The notes under the pieces: model-generated
What the model was told of the DNA's origin: nothing
What the model saw: the letters and a program-made list of their open reading frames with translations, nothing else
The model's database searches: none
In this document: positions 26,449 through 33,672 of the stretch, in pieces
Position numbering within the stretch: the first letter of the stretch is position 1
How the letters are laid out: every line of letters begins with the position of its first letter
Made by a program: the position numbers and the translations under genes
NCBI GenBank assembly: GCA_021201825.1
Contig: JAJQED010000016.1
Span: forward strand, 149,310-213,309
Direction: 5' to 3'
Source: Alistipes sp.
GTDB lineage: Bacteria; Bacteroidota; Bacteroidia; Bacteroidales; Rikenellaceae
Length of the DNA stretch: 64,000 nucleotides

Positions 26449-26562
26449 ATGAGAAAAGAAAATTTTAGAGTAAAAGTTGGCGTTCCAACTTTAGCACTAT
26501 TACGCACTGGTGCAGAACGACAGGGAGGTATTAACCTATTAGCTGAATTTAGGAGATGGTAA
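26449..26562 (+). CDS. Micro-protein overlapping the start of the HTH gene
   Basis: A 37-codon frame, ATG to TAA, encoding a basic peptide beginning MRKENFRVKVGVPTLALLR and ending LLAEFRRW. Its last codons overlap the ATG of the next gene (26556) by 7 nt, the arrangement of translationally coupled genes. Codon use and composition look protein-like, but no family is recognised. Confidence 0.4.
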   Translation: MRKENFRVKVGVPTLALLRTGAERQGGINLLAEFRRW

Positions 26563-26825
26563 CTACTTCCTCCACTGAACTTCTGATTAGCTTGAAAGAG
26601 CAAATCGAGGTTCTGGCGGAGGAAGTAAAAAGGCTGTCGTCCGCTAACACTCCTGCTGTAATAAAGGGTTTTCAAGGGTTGGCTGATTTTCTGGGAGTAA
26701 GCAAGAGTGTCGCACAAAAGATGAAGAATGAGGGGGTAATTCCTTATCTCCAATATGACAGGGTTGTGCTATTCCAACCTGACAAGGTTCTGGAAGCTTC
26801 TCAAACGCCAAAGTACAACAAATGA
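26556..26825 (+). CDS. DUF3853-like helix-turn-helix protein
   Basis: An 89-residue protein. The N-terminal part is a short coiled coil (LLISLKEQIEVLAEEVKRL), then a helix-turn-helix with FQGLADFLGVSKSVAQKMKNEG, then a beta-hairpin VVLFQPDKVLE. This matches the DUF3853/MerR-excisionase-like proteins common on Bacteroidales mobile elements, which probably act as DNA-binding directionality or control factors. It sits at the right end of the island, close to the right arm-like repeats, which fits a role in excision (inference). Confidence 0.75.
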   Translation: MVTTSSTELLISLKEQIEVLAEEVKRLSSANTPAVIKGFQGLADFLGVSKSVAQKMKNEGVIPYLQYDRVVLFQPDKVLEASQTPKYNK

Positions 26826-26928
26826 TGTGCGAAAATGTGTTAAAGGCTACTTGAGAAATCGAGTAGCTTTCTTATTAAGAACTAAATTCTTACCTTTAAA
26901 AAAGATGACTGAGGGAAATTTAGAATAA

Positions 26929-26952
26929 TTGTGTGTAGAACTGTGTGTAAAT
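26929..26952. repeat. Right-end arm-like repeats
   Basis: TTGTGTGTAGA (26929-26939) and CTGTGTGTAAAT (26941-26952) match the motifs at 18636-18659 near the left end, in the same orientation but reverse order. Probable arm-type integrase sites. Confidence 0.5.
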
Positions 26953-27003
26953 CAAAAATCACAACCATAATCTATTGATTTTCAGTTGTGATTTTCTTTA
27001 TTC

Positions 27004-27019
27004 TGAGGTCTGAAGCGGA
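27004..27019. repeat. attR: 16-bp direct repeat inside tRNA-Cys
   Basis: Identical to attL. It covers the tRNA 3' end including the discriminator base plus two flanking bases, so the gene stays intact after integration. Confidence 0.85.
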
Positions 27020-27076
27020 TTCGAACCGCTGTAGGAGGTTTTGCAGACCTCTGCCTAGCCACTCGGCCATCAGACC
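27006..27076 (-). tRNA. tRNA-Cys (GCA)
   Basis: A 71-nt cloverleaf without encoded CCA. The acceptor stem GGTCTGA pairs with TCAGACC and the discriminator base is U, as in tRNA-Cys. The anticodon stem-loop is AGGT-CTGCAAA-ACCT, giving anticodon GCA. The T-arm contains GGTTCGAATCC. Its 3' end is the island attachment site. Confidence 0.95.
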
Positions 27077-27106
27077 CGGTATCGGTTGCTTCCGGCGGAA
27101 GCGGAG

Positions 27107-27136
27107 CAAATATACGAAATATATCTTTCCGGCAAA
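27107..27136 (-). promoter_or_regulatory. Promoter of tRNA-Cys
   Basis: On the minus strand TTTG (27133-27136), 18 nt, TATATTTG (27107-27114), about 30 nt before the tRNA 5' end. Confidence 0.65.
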
Positions 27137-27209
27137 AATCCTACGGCCCTGTATCGTCGAAAAACATCCGTCGGGCTTTGTTTATTAATGCCGGAACGAT
27201 TAATATTGC

Positions 27210-28334
27210 ATGATCACCCGAATTACCCGGCCGATGATAATCGACGAAATAGCCTTATCCATGCACCGGGGTTTAACCCCGAAAACAGCCGTCCACCTGC
27301 TGGAAATATTCGGTACTGCGGCGGCGGTGTATGGGGCGACCCGGAGGGATCTGACCGATGTGGCGGGACTCAGGTACGATCTGGCCCGGGAAATTGTCGA
27401 AAAAAAGTTTCATACACAGGCCGAAACGGAATTGCGGCTTTGTCGGAAAAAGAGTGTAGGGCCGATCGGGGTCTCTTGCCCGTATTACCCGCGTTTACTC
27501 CGGGAGACATGCGATCACCCTATCGTATTATATACGTGGGGCAATACCACTGCATTGCAGACTGATATGCTGGCGGTGGTCGGAACAAGGAAAATAAGTC
27601 AGTATGGTACTGCGGTTTGTGAAAAACTGATCGGAGGTTTGGCCGATTTGAAAAGCGGATTGACCATTGTAAGCGGTTTGGCCTACGGGGTGGATTCTGC
27701 GGCCCACAGGGCTGCGTTGGCATACGGTTTACCAACGGTAGCGGTCTTGGGGAATAAATTGCCCAGAGTGTATCCCGCAAGCCATACCATGCTGGCAGAT
27801 AAGATAATTGAAAGCGGCGGGGCTATAATATCCGAGATGCATTCCGGTGCCTATGAGGGACGGACAAATTTTATTGCCCGTAACAGGATAATAGCCGGAA
27901 TGTCGCGAGGAACACTTATTGTCGAGAGTCCCGAAAAAGGAGGGTCCATGATCACGGCCGAGATGGCGTTCGGTTACGACCGTGCGGTGATGGCGGTCCC
28001 GGGTAGGATCACGGACGAGAACTCGGGAGGGACGAACCGTATTATCCGTTTGATGAAAGCCGTTGCGGTTTGCAAGGCGACGGATATAGTGAATGAACTC
28101 GGTTTGAAAAGTGCCATCGCCCTGCAAAATAAGTCGTCAGAAGAGCCGATAGGAAATATAAATACCGGTGATCCGGTATTGGATTTGATAATCGATTCCA
28201 TGGATGGGGTAACGGCCGACCATATTTCCGATCGTACCGGAATGAGTGCATCGGAGGTGCTGGCCAAACTTTTCACCCTCGAGATGGAAGCAAAAGTCCG
28301 TAAATTGCCGGGAGGCCGTTACGTAAAAATTTAA
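27210..28334 (+). CDS. dprA: DNA-processing protein DprA (Smf)
   Basis: A 374-residue cytoplasmic protein that loads RecA on incoming single-stranded DNA during natural transformation. An N-terminal helix-hairpin-helix-like region is followed by the Rossmann domain with VVGTRKISQYG, IVSGLAYGVDSAAH, NRIIAGMSRGTLIVES and GSMITAEMA, then a C-terminal winged helix (about 310-374). Length and motif order are those of full DprA. The tatD-type gene starts 3 nt downstream, so both are co-transcribed. Confidence 0.95.
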   Translation: MITRITRPMIIDEIALSMHRGLTPKTAVHLLEIFGTAAAVYGATRRDLTDVAGLRYDLAREIVEKKFHTQAETELRLCRKKSVGPIGVSCPYYPRLLRETCDHPIVLYTWGNTTALQTDMLAVVGTRKISQYGTAVCEKLIGGLADLKSGLTIVSGLAYGVDSAAHRAALAYGLPTVAVLGNKLPRVYPASHTMLADKIIESGGAIISEMHSGAYEGRTNFIARNRIIAGMSRGTLIVESPEKGGSMITAEMAFGYDRAVMAVPGRITDENSGGTNRIIRLMKAVAVCKATDIVNELGLKSAIALQNKSSEEPIGNINTGDPVLDLIIDSMDGVTADHISDRTGMSASEVLAKLFTLEMEAKVRKLPGGRYVKI

Positions 28335-28337
28335 AAT

Positions 28338-29129
28338 ATGCTGATCGATACCCATTCCCATTTATACGACGAGGCGTTTAATGCGGACCGTAGGGAGGCC
28401 GTAAAACGCGCGATCGATAACGGGGTCGGCCGGATAGTTCTTCCCGCGATAGATTCGGTAAGCCATAATCGGCTATTGTCAATGTGCCGAGAATTTCCGG
28501 GGGTTTGTTTCCCGTTAATGGGTTTGCATCCGACTTCGGTCAACGACAATCCGGACTGGCAGTCGGAACTGGATATCGTCCGCTCTTTTTTAGTGAATTC
28601 GGCTACCGGCGCCGGGCCTAAAGTTTATGGTGTTGGGGAGGTCGGGATGGACATGTATTGGAGCCGGGATTATGCCCGTGAACAGGAAGAGGCGTTCAGG
28701 CAGCAGATAGAGTGGGCGGTGGAATTCGACCTACCCCTGGTAATACATACCCGTGAAGCGTGGCCCGAGATGAGGGAGATAATTTCGTCATACCGGGGAG
28801 ATGTCATAAAAGGTATTTTGCACTCGTTCTCCGGGACTTTGGACGATTACCTTTTCTTGCTCGAATGCGGCGACTTTTATTTCGGAATCGGCGGCCCGGT
28901 TACTTACAAGAAGTCCCAGCTTGCCGAAATACTGCCTTTTATGGATTTAACCCGGATGGTCCTCGAGACCGATAGTCCGTACTTGCCACCGGTGCCATAC
29001 AGGGGAAAAAGGAACGAGAGTTCATATATTCCCATAATTCGCAATAAAGTGGCGGAGTTGCTGGGTAAACCGGTGTCTGAAGTTGAGGATATAACCACGG
29101 CAAACGCCCTGCGGATATTCGGCATTTAA
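28338..29129 (+). CDS. tatD: TatD family metal-dependent hydrolase/DNase
   Basis: A 263-residue TIM-barrel hydrolase. The metal ligands visible are HSH in IDTHSHLYD at the start, the Glu in VGEVGMD, the His in LVIHTREA, the His in LHSFSG and the Asp in ETDSPYL. TatD proteins are exonucleases on damaged or single-stranded DNA, and some act as D-aminoacyl-tRNA deacylases. The pairing with dprA suggests DNA processing. Confidence 0.9.
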   Translation: MLIDTHSHLYDEAFNADRREAVKRAIDNGVGRIVLPAIDSVSHNRLLSMCREFPGVCFPLMGLHPTSVNDNPDWQSELDIVRSFLVNSATGAGPKVYGVGEVGMDMYWSRDYAREQEEAFRQQIEWAVEFDLPLVIHTREAWPEMREIISSYRGDVIKGILHSFSGTLDDYLFLLECGDFYFGIGGPVTYKKSQLAEILPFMDLTRMVLETDSPYLPPVPYRGKRNESSYIPIIRNKVAELLGKPVSEVEDITTANALRIFGI

Positions 29130-29155
29130 CTTCCGTTTTATTTTCGGGCAAATAT

Positions 29156-29163
29156 TACCTTTG
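29156..29163 (+). promoter_or_regulatory. Possible -7 element for the asparaginase gene
   Basis: TACCTTTG fits TAnnTTTG; no good -33 element is present. If used, the mRNA would start only a few bases before the GTG start. Confidence 0.4.
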
Positions 29164-29174
29164 CAGAAAAAAGC

Positions 29175-30200
29175 GTGAGAGCTTCCATATTGCTTATATA
29201 TACCGGCGGCACAATTGGTATGAAGAACGACCCGTCGACTGGGGTGTTAGTGCCGTTCGATTTCAACGATATTTACGAGGAATTCCCTTATGTCCGCCGT
29301 TTAGGGGTCGATATCGAGGTTATGACTTTCAAACCCATCGATTCGTCTAACGTAACCCCGGACCTTTGGATCACCCTTGCGCGGATCGTCCGGGACAATT
29401 ACGATGAATTCGACGGTTTTGTTATCCTGCACGGTACGGACACTATGTCATATACCTCGTCAGCTCTAAGTTTCATGCTCGCTAACCTGGCTAAACCTGT
29501 TATTTTCACCGGAAGCCAGATACCGATAGGGGTGCTGCGGACGGACGGACGGGAAAACCTGATAACGGCAATCGAGATAGCTGCCGCTAAGAACGAGCAG
29601 GGATCGCCTATGGTTCCCGAGGTGGCGCTTTATTTCCAGAACAGGCTGTTCCGCGCCAACCGTACCTCGAAATACAGTGCCGAGGAACTTAACGCTTTCC
29701 GCTCCGAAAACTATCCGGCCCTTGCCGAGGTGGGGGTAAATATATGGTATAACAGGCCCTACATTCAGGCGGCTCCCGAAGAGGGTGGTCTTAGGATACA
29801 TACCGAGTTGGAGCCCAATATAATGGTCGTTAAGATATTCCCCGGTATGACCGAGAACCTGCTGCGCTCGATGTTATCCATCGAGCCTGTAAAAGGCATT
29901 GTACTGGAGACCTACGGGTCGGGTAACGCCCCGACAGAGCCGTGGTTCACCGATGCTATCACCTCTACCGTAAAAAGGGGCATTCCGGTAGTGAACGTTA
30001 CCCAATGCCAAAGCGGGAGTGTGGCCATGGAGCTCTATGAAACCGGTATCAGGTTGCAACAGGCAGGGGTTATCAGCGGCCGGGATATAACCACGGAAGC
30101 TGCAGTTTCCAAAATGATGTTCGTTCTGGGCATGGGCCTGACCGGCGATGAAAGGAACAGAATGCTCGCGATCCCGTTATGGGGAGAGATGAGTGTGTGA
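29175..30200 (+). CDS. ansA: L-asparaginase type I
   Basis: A 341-residue cytoplasmic enzyme converting asparagine to aspartate and ammonia. The two catalytic Thr motifs are present: YTGGTIGM near the start and LHGTDTMSYT near residue 88. No signal peptide is seen, which fits the cytoplasmic type I form. The start is the GTG at 29175; no ATG lies close enough to keep the YTGGTIG strand. Confidence 0.92.
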   Translation: MRASILLIYTGGTIGMKNDPSTGVLVPFDFNDIYEEFPYVRRLGVDIEVMTFKPIDSSNVTPDLWITLARIVRDNYDEFDGFVILHGTDTMSYTSSALSFMLANLAKPVIFTGSQIPIGVLRTDGRENLITAIEIAAAKNEQGSPMVPEVALYFQNRLFRANRTSKYSAEELNAFRSENYPALAEVGVNIWYNRPYIQAAPEEGGLRIHTELEPNIMVVKIFPGMTENLLRSMLSIEPVKGIVLETYGSGNAPTEPWFTDAITSTVKRGIPVVNVTQCQSGSVAMELYETGIRLQQAGVISGRDITTEAAVSKMMFVLGMGLTGDERNRMLAIPLWGEMSV

Positions 30201-30379
30201 AAGGGAACCGGTAAACCGGGTCTGGCGGTGATAAATGGTGGTTTTTTGGAGCGGGGTTATTTTGGAGAATAAAATTTTTCGTATCTTTCGCACAGGTTTT
30301 GCGGGATTAACCTTTATTTGGGAGTCCACGCTAAACAAGCGGTCCGGACAGCGATTTGAGTTGTACGGTTGCCCGATAC

Positions 30380-30467
30380 GGAGAAATGACCGAGTGGCTT
30401 AAGGTGCGCGCCTGGAAAGTGCGTATACCCCAAAAGGGTATCGTGGGTTCGAATCCCTCTTTCTCCG
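30380..30467 (+). tRNA. tRNA-Ser (GGA)
   Basis: An 88-nt tRNA with a long variable arm. The acceptor GGAGAAA pairs with TTTCTCC, and the anticodon loop is CTGGAAA (anticodon GGA). The variable arm is ATACCC-CAAAA-GGGTAT, typical of tRNA-Ser. CCA is not encoded. A weak promoter-like TATCTTTC lies at 30282-30289. Confidence 0.95.
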
Positions 30468-30498
30468 CAAAACACATAAAAAATAGTCCGGAGGACTA

Positions 30499-30556
30499 CA
30501 GTTAAAAAGTTAAAGCCGCTCCAGCTTGCTGGAAAGTGGCTTTAACTTTTTAACTG
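30499..30556 (+). repeat. Long perfect hairpin downstream of tRNA-Ser
   Basis: A 19-bp perfect inverted repeat from CAGTTAAAAAGTTAAAGCC to its complement, with an inner CCAGC/GCTGG stem. A shorter terminator follows directly, so this may be a processed part of the tRNA transcript or a separate small RNA. Confidence 0.75.
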
Positions 30557-30560
30557 TTAC

Positions 30561-30579
30561 CCGGCTTTGCCGGTTTTTT
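30561..30579 (+). terminator. Rho-independent terminator
   Basis: CCGGC-TTT-GCCGG followed by TTTTTT, the likely end of the tRNA-Ser transcript. Confidence 0.8.
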
Positions 30580-31216
30580 CTGTGTTTTGCAAGGGCCCCT
30601 CCGGCGAGGAGTAAGGGATCTTCAATCCCTCCCCGCATAGCCCAGCCGCCCCAGTTTACTGGTAGGCGGCATAAACTTTTTAGTAATATCCTGCCGAAAG
30701 CAGGTGCTGTTCATTTTGGTCGGACCCGCCGGGAGGCCAGGGATCTTCAATCCCTCCCCCCATTACCCATGCTGCTTCAGGTTGCTGGTAGAATAGGGTG
30801 CCAGGCGGTTCAAATGATGATCTAAAAGAACAGGAACCGGGCGTCCCCGTCCTGTTTTGTAGAGTTTTTGTAGAAGTCGGATAAACGGCTGGTAGGTTCA
30901 TAAGCCGGTTGCATGGAGGGTCTTAACCGGTGTAACATAATAATTAACCGGCGGATAAAGGAGGTTTTGAGAAATTTGCATAACGGAAAATTTATTAATA
31001 TTTTTACCCACATAAAGTGTAGTTTAATAGCTCTTTTCGTAACTTTGTTCCAATACGGGGCGGTGGAATAAAAATGTCGACGCCCCGAAACAGCAGGGCA
31101 TCCGGAGGGTCGGTTAAGCGGCAGGATAGCCCGGAGGTGAAAATAACAACCAAGTTATCAATTACATAACTAAAGAAAACGGATTAATAAGTACTAATCA
31201 ATTTCAATCACTAACT
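30580..31216. repeat. Gene-free stretch with 21-bp direct repeats and related hairpins
   Basis: No gene is supported here. A perfect 21-bp repeat starting AGGGATCTTCAATCCCTCCC occurs at 30614-30634 and 30739-30759. Each copy is followed by a CAG-TTGCTGG-like hairpin related to the one at 30499-30556, so about three degenerate units stand in tandem. A bidirectional terminator-like hairpin ACAGGA/TCCTGT with T-runs is at 30830-30859. From about 30.9 kb the DNA is AT-rich and carries the ExbB promoter region. Confidence 0.6.
31040..31047 (+). promoter_or_regulatory. -7 element of the exbB operon
   Basis: TAACTTTG matches TAnnTTTG; the -33 region is weak. The leader to the exbB ATG would be about 160 nt. 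Confidence 0.5.
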
Positions 31217-32005
31217 ATGAAAAAATTTCTTTTGTTTTTGTCAGTAGCCGGTATGCTCAGTTTCGGTGCTGTTAATGTCAACGCTCAGGATGAGGCGGAA
31301 GTTGTCGAGACTACTACTGCCGTTGAGACTCCTGCTGCTCCGGCAGTGAATCCCGAGACCGATGTTGAAGGCCAGCCTTTGCATCAGGTTATCAAACAAA
31401 AATTCCTCGAAGGCGGTGTGGGCTGGATGACACCCGTGCTTTTGTGTCTTATCTTCGGTCTGGCAATCGTAATCGAGCGCGTTATTTACCTTAACCTCGC
31501 CACCACCAATACCCGCAAACTTATCGCTAACGTGGAAGACGCCCTTAATAACGGCGGTATCGAGGCGGCTAAGGAAGTTTGCCGTAATACCCGTGGTCCG
31601 GTAGCAAGTATCTTCTATCAGGGTCTGGAGCGTTACGACGAGGGTCTGGACGTAGTTGAAAAATCGGTTGTTTCCTACGGTTCCGTTCAAATGGGCCAGA
31701 TGGAAAGCGGCCTTACTTGGATCAGCCTCTTTATCGCCATCTCCCCGATGTTAGGGTTCATGGGTACGGTAGTAGGTATGATCGGTGCGTTCGACGCAAT
31801 CCAGGCAATGGGTGACATCAGCCCGACCGCCGTTGCCGGCGGTATCAAGGTGGCCCTTTTGACCACGCTTGCCGGTCTTATCGTTGCCGTTATCCTCCAG
31901 CTGTTCTACAACTACATCCTCTCTAAGATCGACAGCCTTGTGATCAACATGGAGGACAGCTCGATCACCCTGGTGGATATGCTTACAAAATACAGCAAAA
32001 AGTAA
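31217..32005 (+). CDS. exbB: ExbB/TolQ/MotA-type proton channel
   Basis: A 262-residue inner-membrane protein. It begins with a signal-like hydrophobic helix and an acidic, Pro-rich linker (ETTTAVETPAAPAV) typical of Bacteroidetes ExbB. The first channel helix (VLLCLIFGLAIVIERVIY) follows, and the conserved MLGFMGTVVGMIGAF and TALLTTLAGLIVAVI-type helices come later. It forms the pentameric channel around an ExbD dimer and supplies proton-motive energy to TonB. It is the first gene of the operon with a small membrane protein and two ExbD genes. Confidence 0.93.
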   Translation: MKKFLLFLSVAGMLSFGAVNVNAQDEAEVVETTTAVETPAAPAVNPETDVEGQPLHQVIKQKFLEGGVGWMTPVLLCLIFGLAIVIERVIYLNLATTNTRKLIANVEDALNNGGIEAAKEVCRNTRGPVASIFYQGLERYDEGLDVVEKSVVSYGSVQMGQMESGLTWISLFIAISPMLGFMGTVVGMIGAFDAIQAMGDISPTAVAGGIKVALLTTLAGLIVAVILQLFYNYILSKIDSLVINMEDSSITLVDMLTKYSKK

Positions 32006-32013
32006 TTTAGAAG

Positions 32014-32421
32014 ATGAAAAAAATATTAGCAATCCTGAAATACGCGCTCCTGGCTATATCGGTCATCGTAGTTGCCATCGTAATGATCAACGGTGAAGCA
32101 AGTGTGGACACGATATTGAACTGGTCGTACGTATTGTTCGGTCTTGCTGTTGTTGTAACTCTCTTCTTCCCGATACTCAACCTGGCCCAGAACCCGAAAG
32201 GGGCTCTGCGTTCGTTGATCGGGCTGGCGTTACTGGTTGTGGTCGTAGGGGTGGCTTACGCCCTGGCCGGAACCACGCCGGTGCCCAATTCGGAGGGTGG
32301 GTTCTTCACCAATACGACCGAGCTCAAAGTTTCGGATACGGGACTTATAACTACCTACATTGCGCTGGCCCTTGCGATCATCGTGGTCGTTGCCGGCGAA
32401 ATCAGGAACAGTTTTAAATAA
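32014..32421 (+). CDS. Small membrane protein of the ExbBD operon
   Basis: A 135-residue protein with about four hydrophobic helices (YALLAISVIVVAIVMI, SYVLFGLAVVVTLFFPIL, LIGLALLVVVVGVAYAL, TYIALALAIIVVVAGEI). A protein of this kind usually sits between exbB and the first exbD in Bacteroidetes. Its function is not known. It starts 8 nt after exbB. Confidence 0.8.
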   Translation: MKKILAILKYALLAISVIVVAIVMINGEASVDTILNWSYVLFGLAVVVTLFFPILNLAQNPKGALRSLIGLALLVVVVGVAYALAGTTPVPNSEGGFFTNTTELKVSDTGLITTYIALALAIIVVVAGEIRNSFK

Positions 32422-32437
32422 GCGTTAAGACCTTAAT

Positions 32438-33034
32438 ATGGCTAACAAAAGAAAAGTACAGGAAGTTAACGCCGGTTCGATGGCCGACATCGCTTTCCTC
32501 CTGCTTATCTTTTTCCTCGTGGCCACTACGATGAACGTCGATACCGGTATCCAGAGGGTTTTGCCCCCGTGGATAGACGAAGACAAAAAGGATGAAGTTG
32601 ACATCAAGGAGCGGAACGTACTGCTTGTGTTCGTCAACAGGTTCAACCAGATCAGTGTTCAGCGTATCGGCGAATCGGGCGAGGTGATAGATATATCGCA
32701 GTTGAAAGACAGGGCTAAATTCTTTATACAGAATCCGGCCAACGATGAGACGCTTCCTGAAAAAGAGATAGAAGCTATACCCGGCCTGGGGGAATTTGCC
32801 GTCAGCAAAGGTGTGATTTCGTTACAGAACGACCGTGGTACGAGTTACGAGACCTATATCCAGGTCCAGAATGAATTGACCCGTGCCGTGAATGAGATCC
32901 GTGACGAAGTCGCTAACTCCCGCTTCGGGAAAAATTTCTCGGAATTGTCGGAGGAGCAGCGCAAGGCTGTACAGACAGCAGTGCCTTCTAAGATTTCCGA
33001 AGCTGAACCGCGTAACGTAGAGGGAGGAAGATAG
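32438..33034 (+). CDS. exbD: ExbD-type biopolymer transport protein (first copy)
   Basis: A 198-residue protein with a short cytoplasmic N-terminus and one membrane helix that contains the essential Asp (MADIAFLLLIFFLVATTM). The periplasmic domain is longer than in E. coli ExbD, as usual for the first ExbD in Bacteroidetes. It works with ExbB and TonB. Confidence 0.9.
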   Translation: MANKRKVQEVNAGSMADIAFLLLIFFLVATTMNVDTGIQRVLPPWIDEDKKDEVDIKERNVLLVFVNRFNQISVQRIGESGEVIDISQLKDRAKFFIQNPANDETLPEKEIEAIPGLGEFAVSKGVISLQNDRGTSYETYIQVQNELTRAVNEIRDEVANSRFGKNFSELSEEQRKAVQTAVPSKISEAEPRNVEGGR

Positions 33035-33036
33035 TT

Positions 33037-33504
33037 ATGGCAGTAATGAAGAAAAAGGGAGGTAAGGATGCCGGTGCGATTTCGACCGCGTCTCTTCCCG
33101 ACGTGATTTTCATGATCCTTTTCTTCTTTATGGTGTCTACAACCATGAGGGAGCAGGATCTGCTGGTAAGGTTTACCTTGCCCGAGGCTACGGAGGTTCA
33201 GAAACTCGAAAAGAAGCAGTTGGTAAGTTATATACAGATCGGCGAACCGTCGACTCCGGCCCTGCGGGCCCAGTTCGGTACCGCCGCACGTATCCAGCTT
33301 AACGACAGCTACAAGACGCCACAGGACATCCTGGAGTTTATCGCTTCCGAAAGGGATAAATTATCCGAGGCGGACCGTGCGGCTATGACCGTTGCGATCA
33401 AGGCCGACCAGAACACCCTTATGGGTGTGATAACGGATGTTAAGCAGGAGCTTCGCAAGGCCAATGCCTTGAAGATAAGCTACGCTGCCAACAGGGGGAT
33501 GTAA
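33037..33504 (+). CDS. exbD: ExbD-type biopolymer transport protein (second copy)
   Basis: A 155-residue second ExbD with one membrane helix carrying Asp (SLPDVIFMILFFFMVSTTM) and a periplasmic domain of usual size. It starts 2 nt after the first exbD. The two differ in length and sequence, so they may form a heteromeric pair. Confidence 0.9.
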   Translation: MAVMKKKGGKDAGAISTASLPDVIFMILFFFMVSTTMREQDLLVRFTLPEATEVQKLEKKQLVSYIQIGEPSTPALRAQFGTAARIQLNDSYKTPQDILEFIASERDKLSEADRAAMTVAIKADQNTLMGVITDVKQELRKANALKISYAANRGM

Positions 33505-33527
33505 TCCTGTAAGTCGATAGTCTTTAA

Positions 33528-33566
33528 TACCGGGGGCCGCATTATTGCGGCCCCCGGTATTTTATT
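33528..33566. terminator. Bidirectional terminator between exbD and the acyltransferase gene
   Basis: A perfect 13-bp inverted repeat TACCGGGGGCCGC / GCGGCCCCCGGTA with a 6-nt loop. A TTTTATT run follows on the plus strand. It separates the exbD operon from the convergent operon. Confidence 0.8.
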
Positions 33567-33672
33567 CGGCAGGATGGTTTTACGGTAGATCGCCGGCCAG
33601 GTATTTTAGACTTATCCCGCTATAATTAAGCCTTTGAGAGATTTGGTCATAGACGGCCGAATGTCCGCCGGG

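Larger units (their letters stand above)
18505..27019. mobile_element. Genomic island integrated at tRNA-Cys
   Basis: An AT-rich segment of about 8.5 kb bounded by a 16-bp perfect direct repeat (TGAGGTCTGAAGCGGA) that is the 3' end of tRNA-Cys. A tyrosine recombinase sits just inside the left end. Repeated TGTGTGTA motifs lie near both ends, as expected for integrase arm sites. Cargo comprises a coiled-coil membrane protein, an exported protein, a lipoprotein, a candidate structured RNA, a UGA-interrupted helicase-like gene, two small unknown genes and a DUF3853-like HTH protein. I see no relaxase, type IV secretion or phage structural genes, so it may be a satellite-like or mobilisable element that depends on a helper. 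Confidence 0.85.

Noticed and set aside
18505-27019. Intact prophage
   Set aside because: No terminase, portal, capsid or tail genes are visible; only an integrase, a helicase-like gene and small unknown genes.
30580-30860. CRISPR array
   Set aside because: Only two perfect copies of a 21-bp repeat 125 nt apart, no regular spacers and no cas genes in the window.
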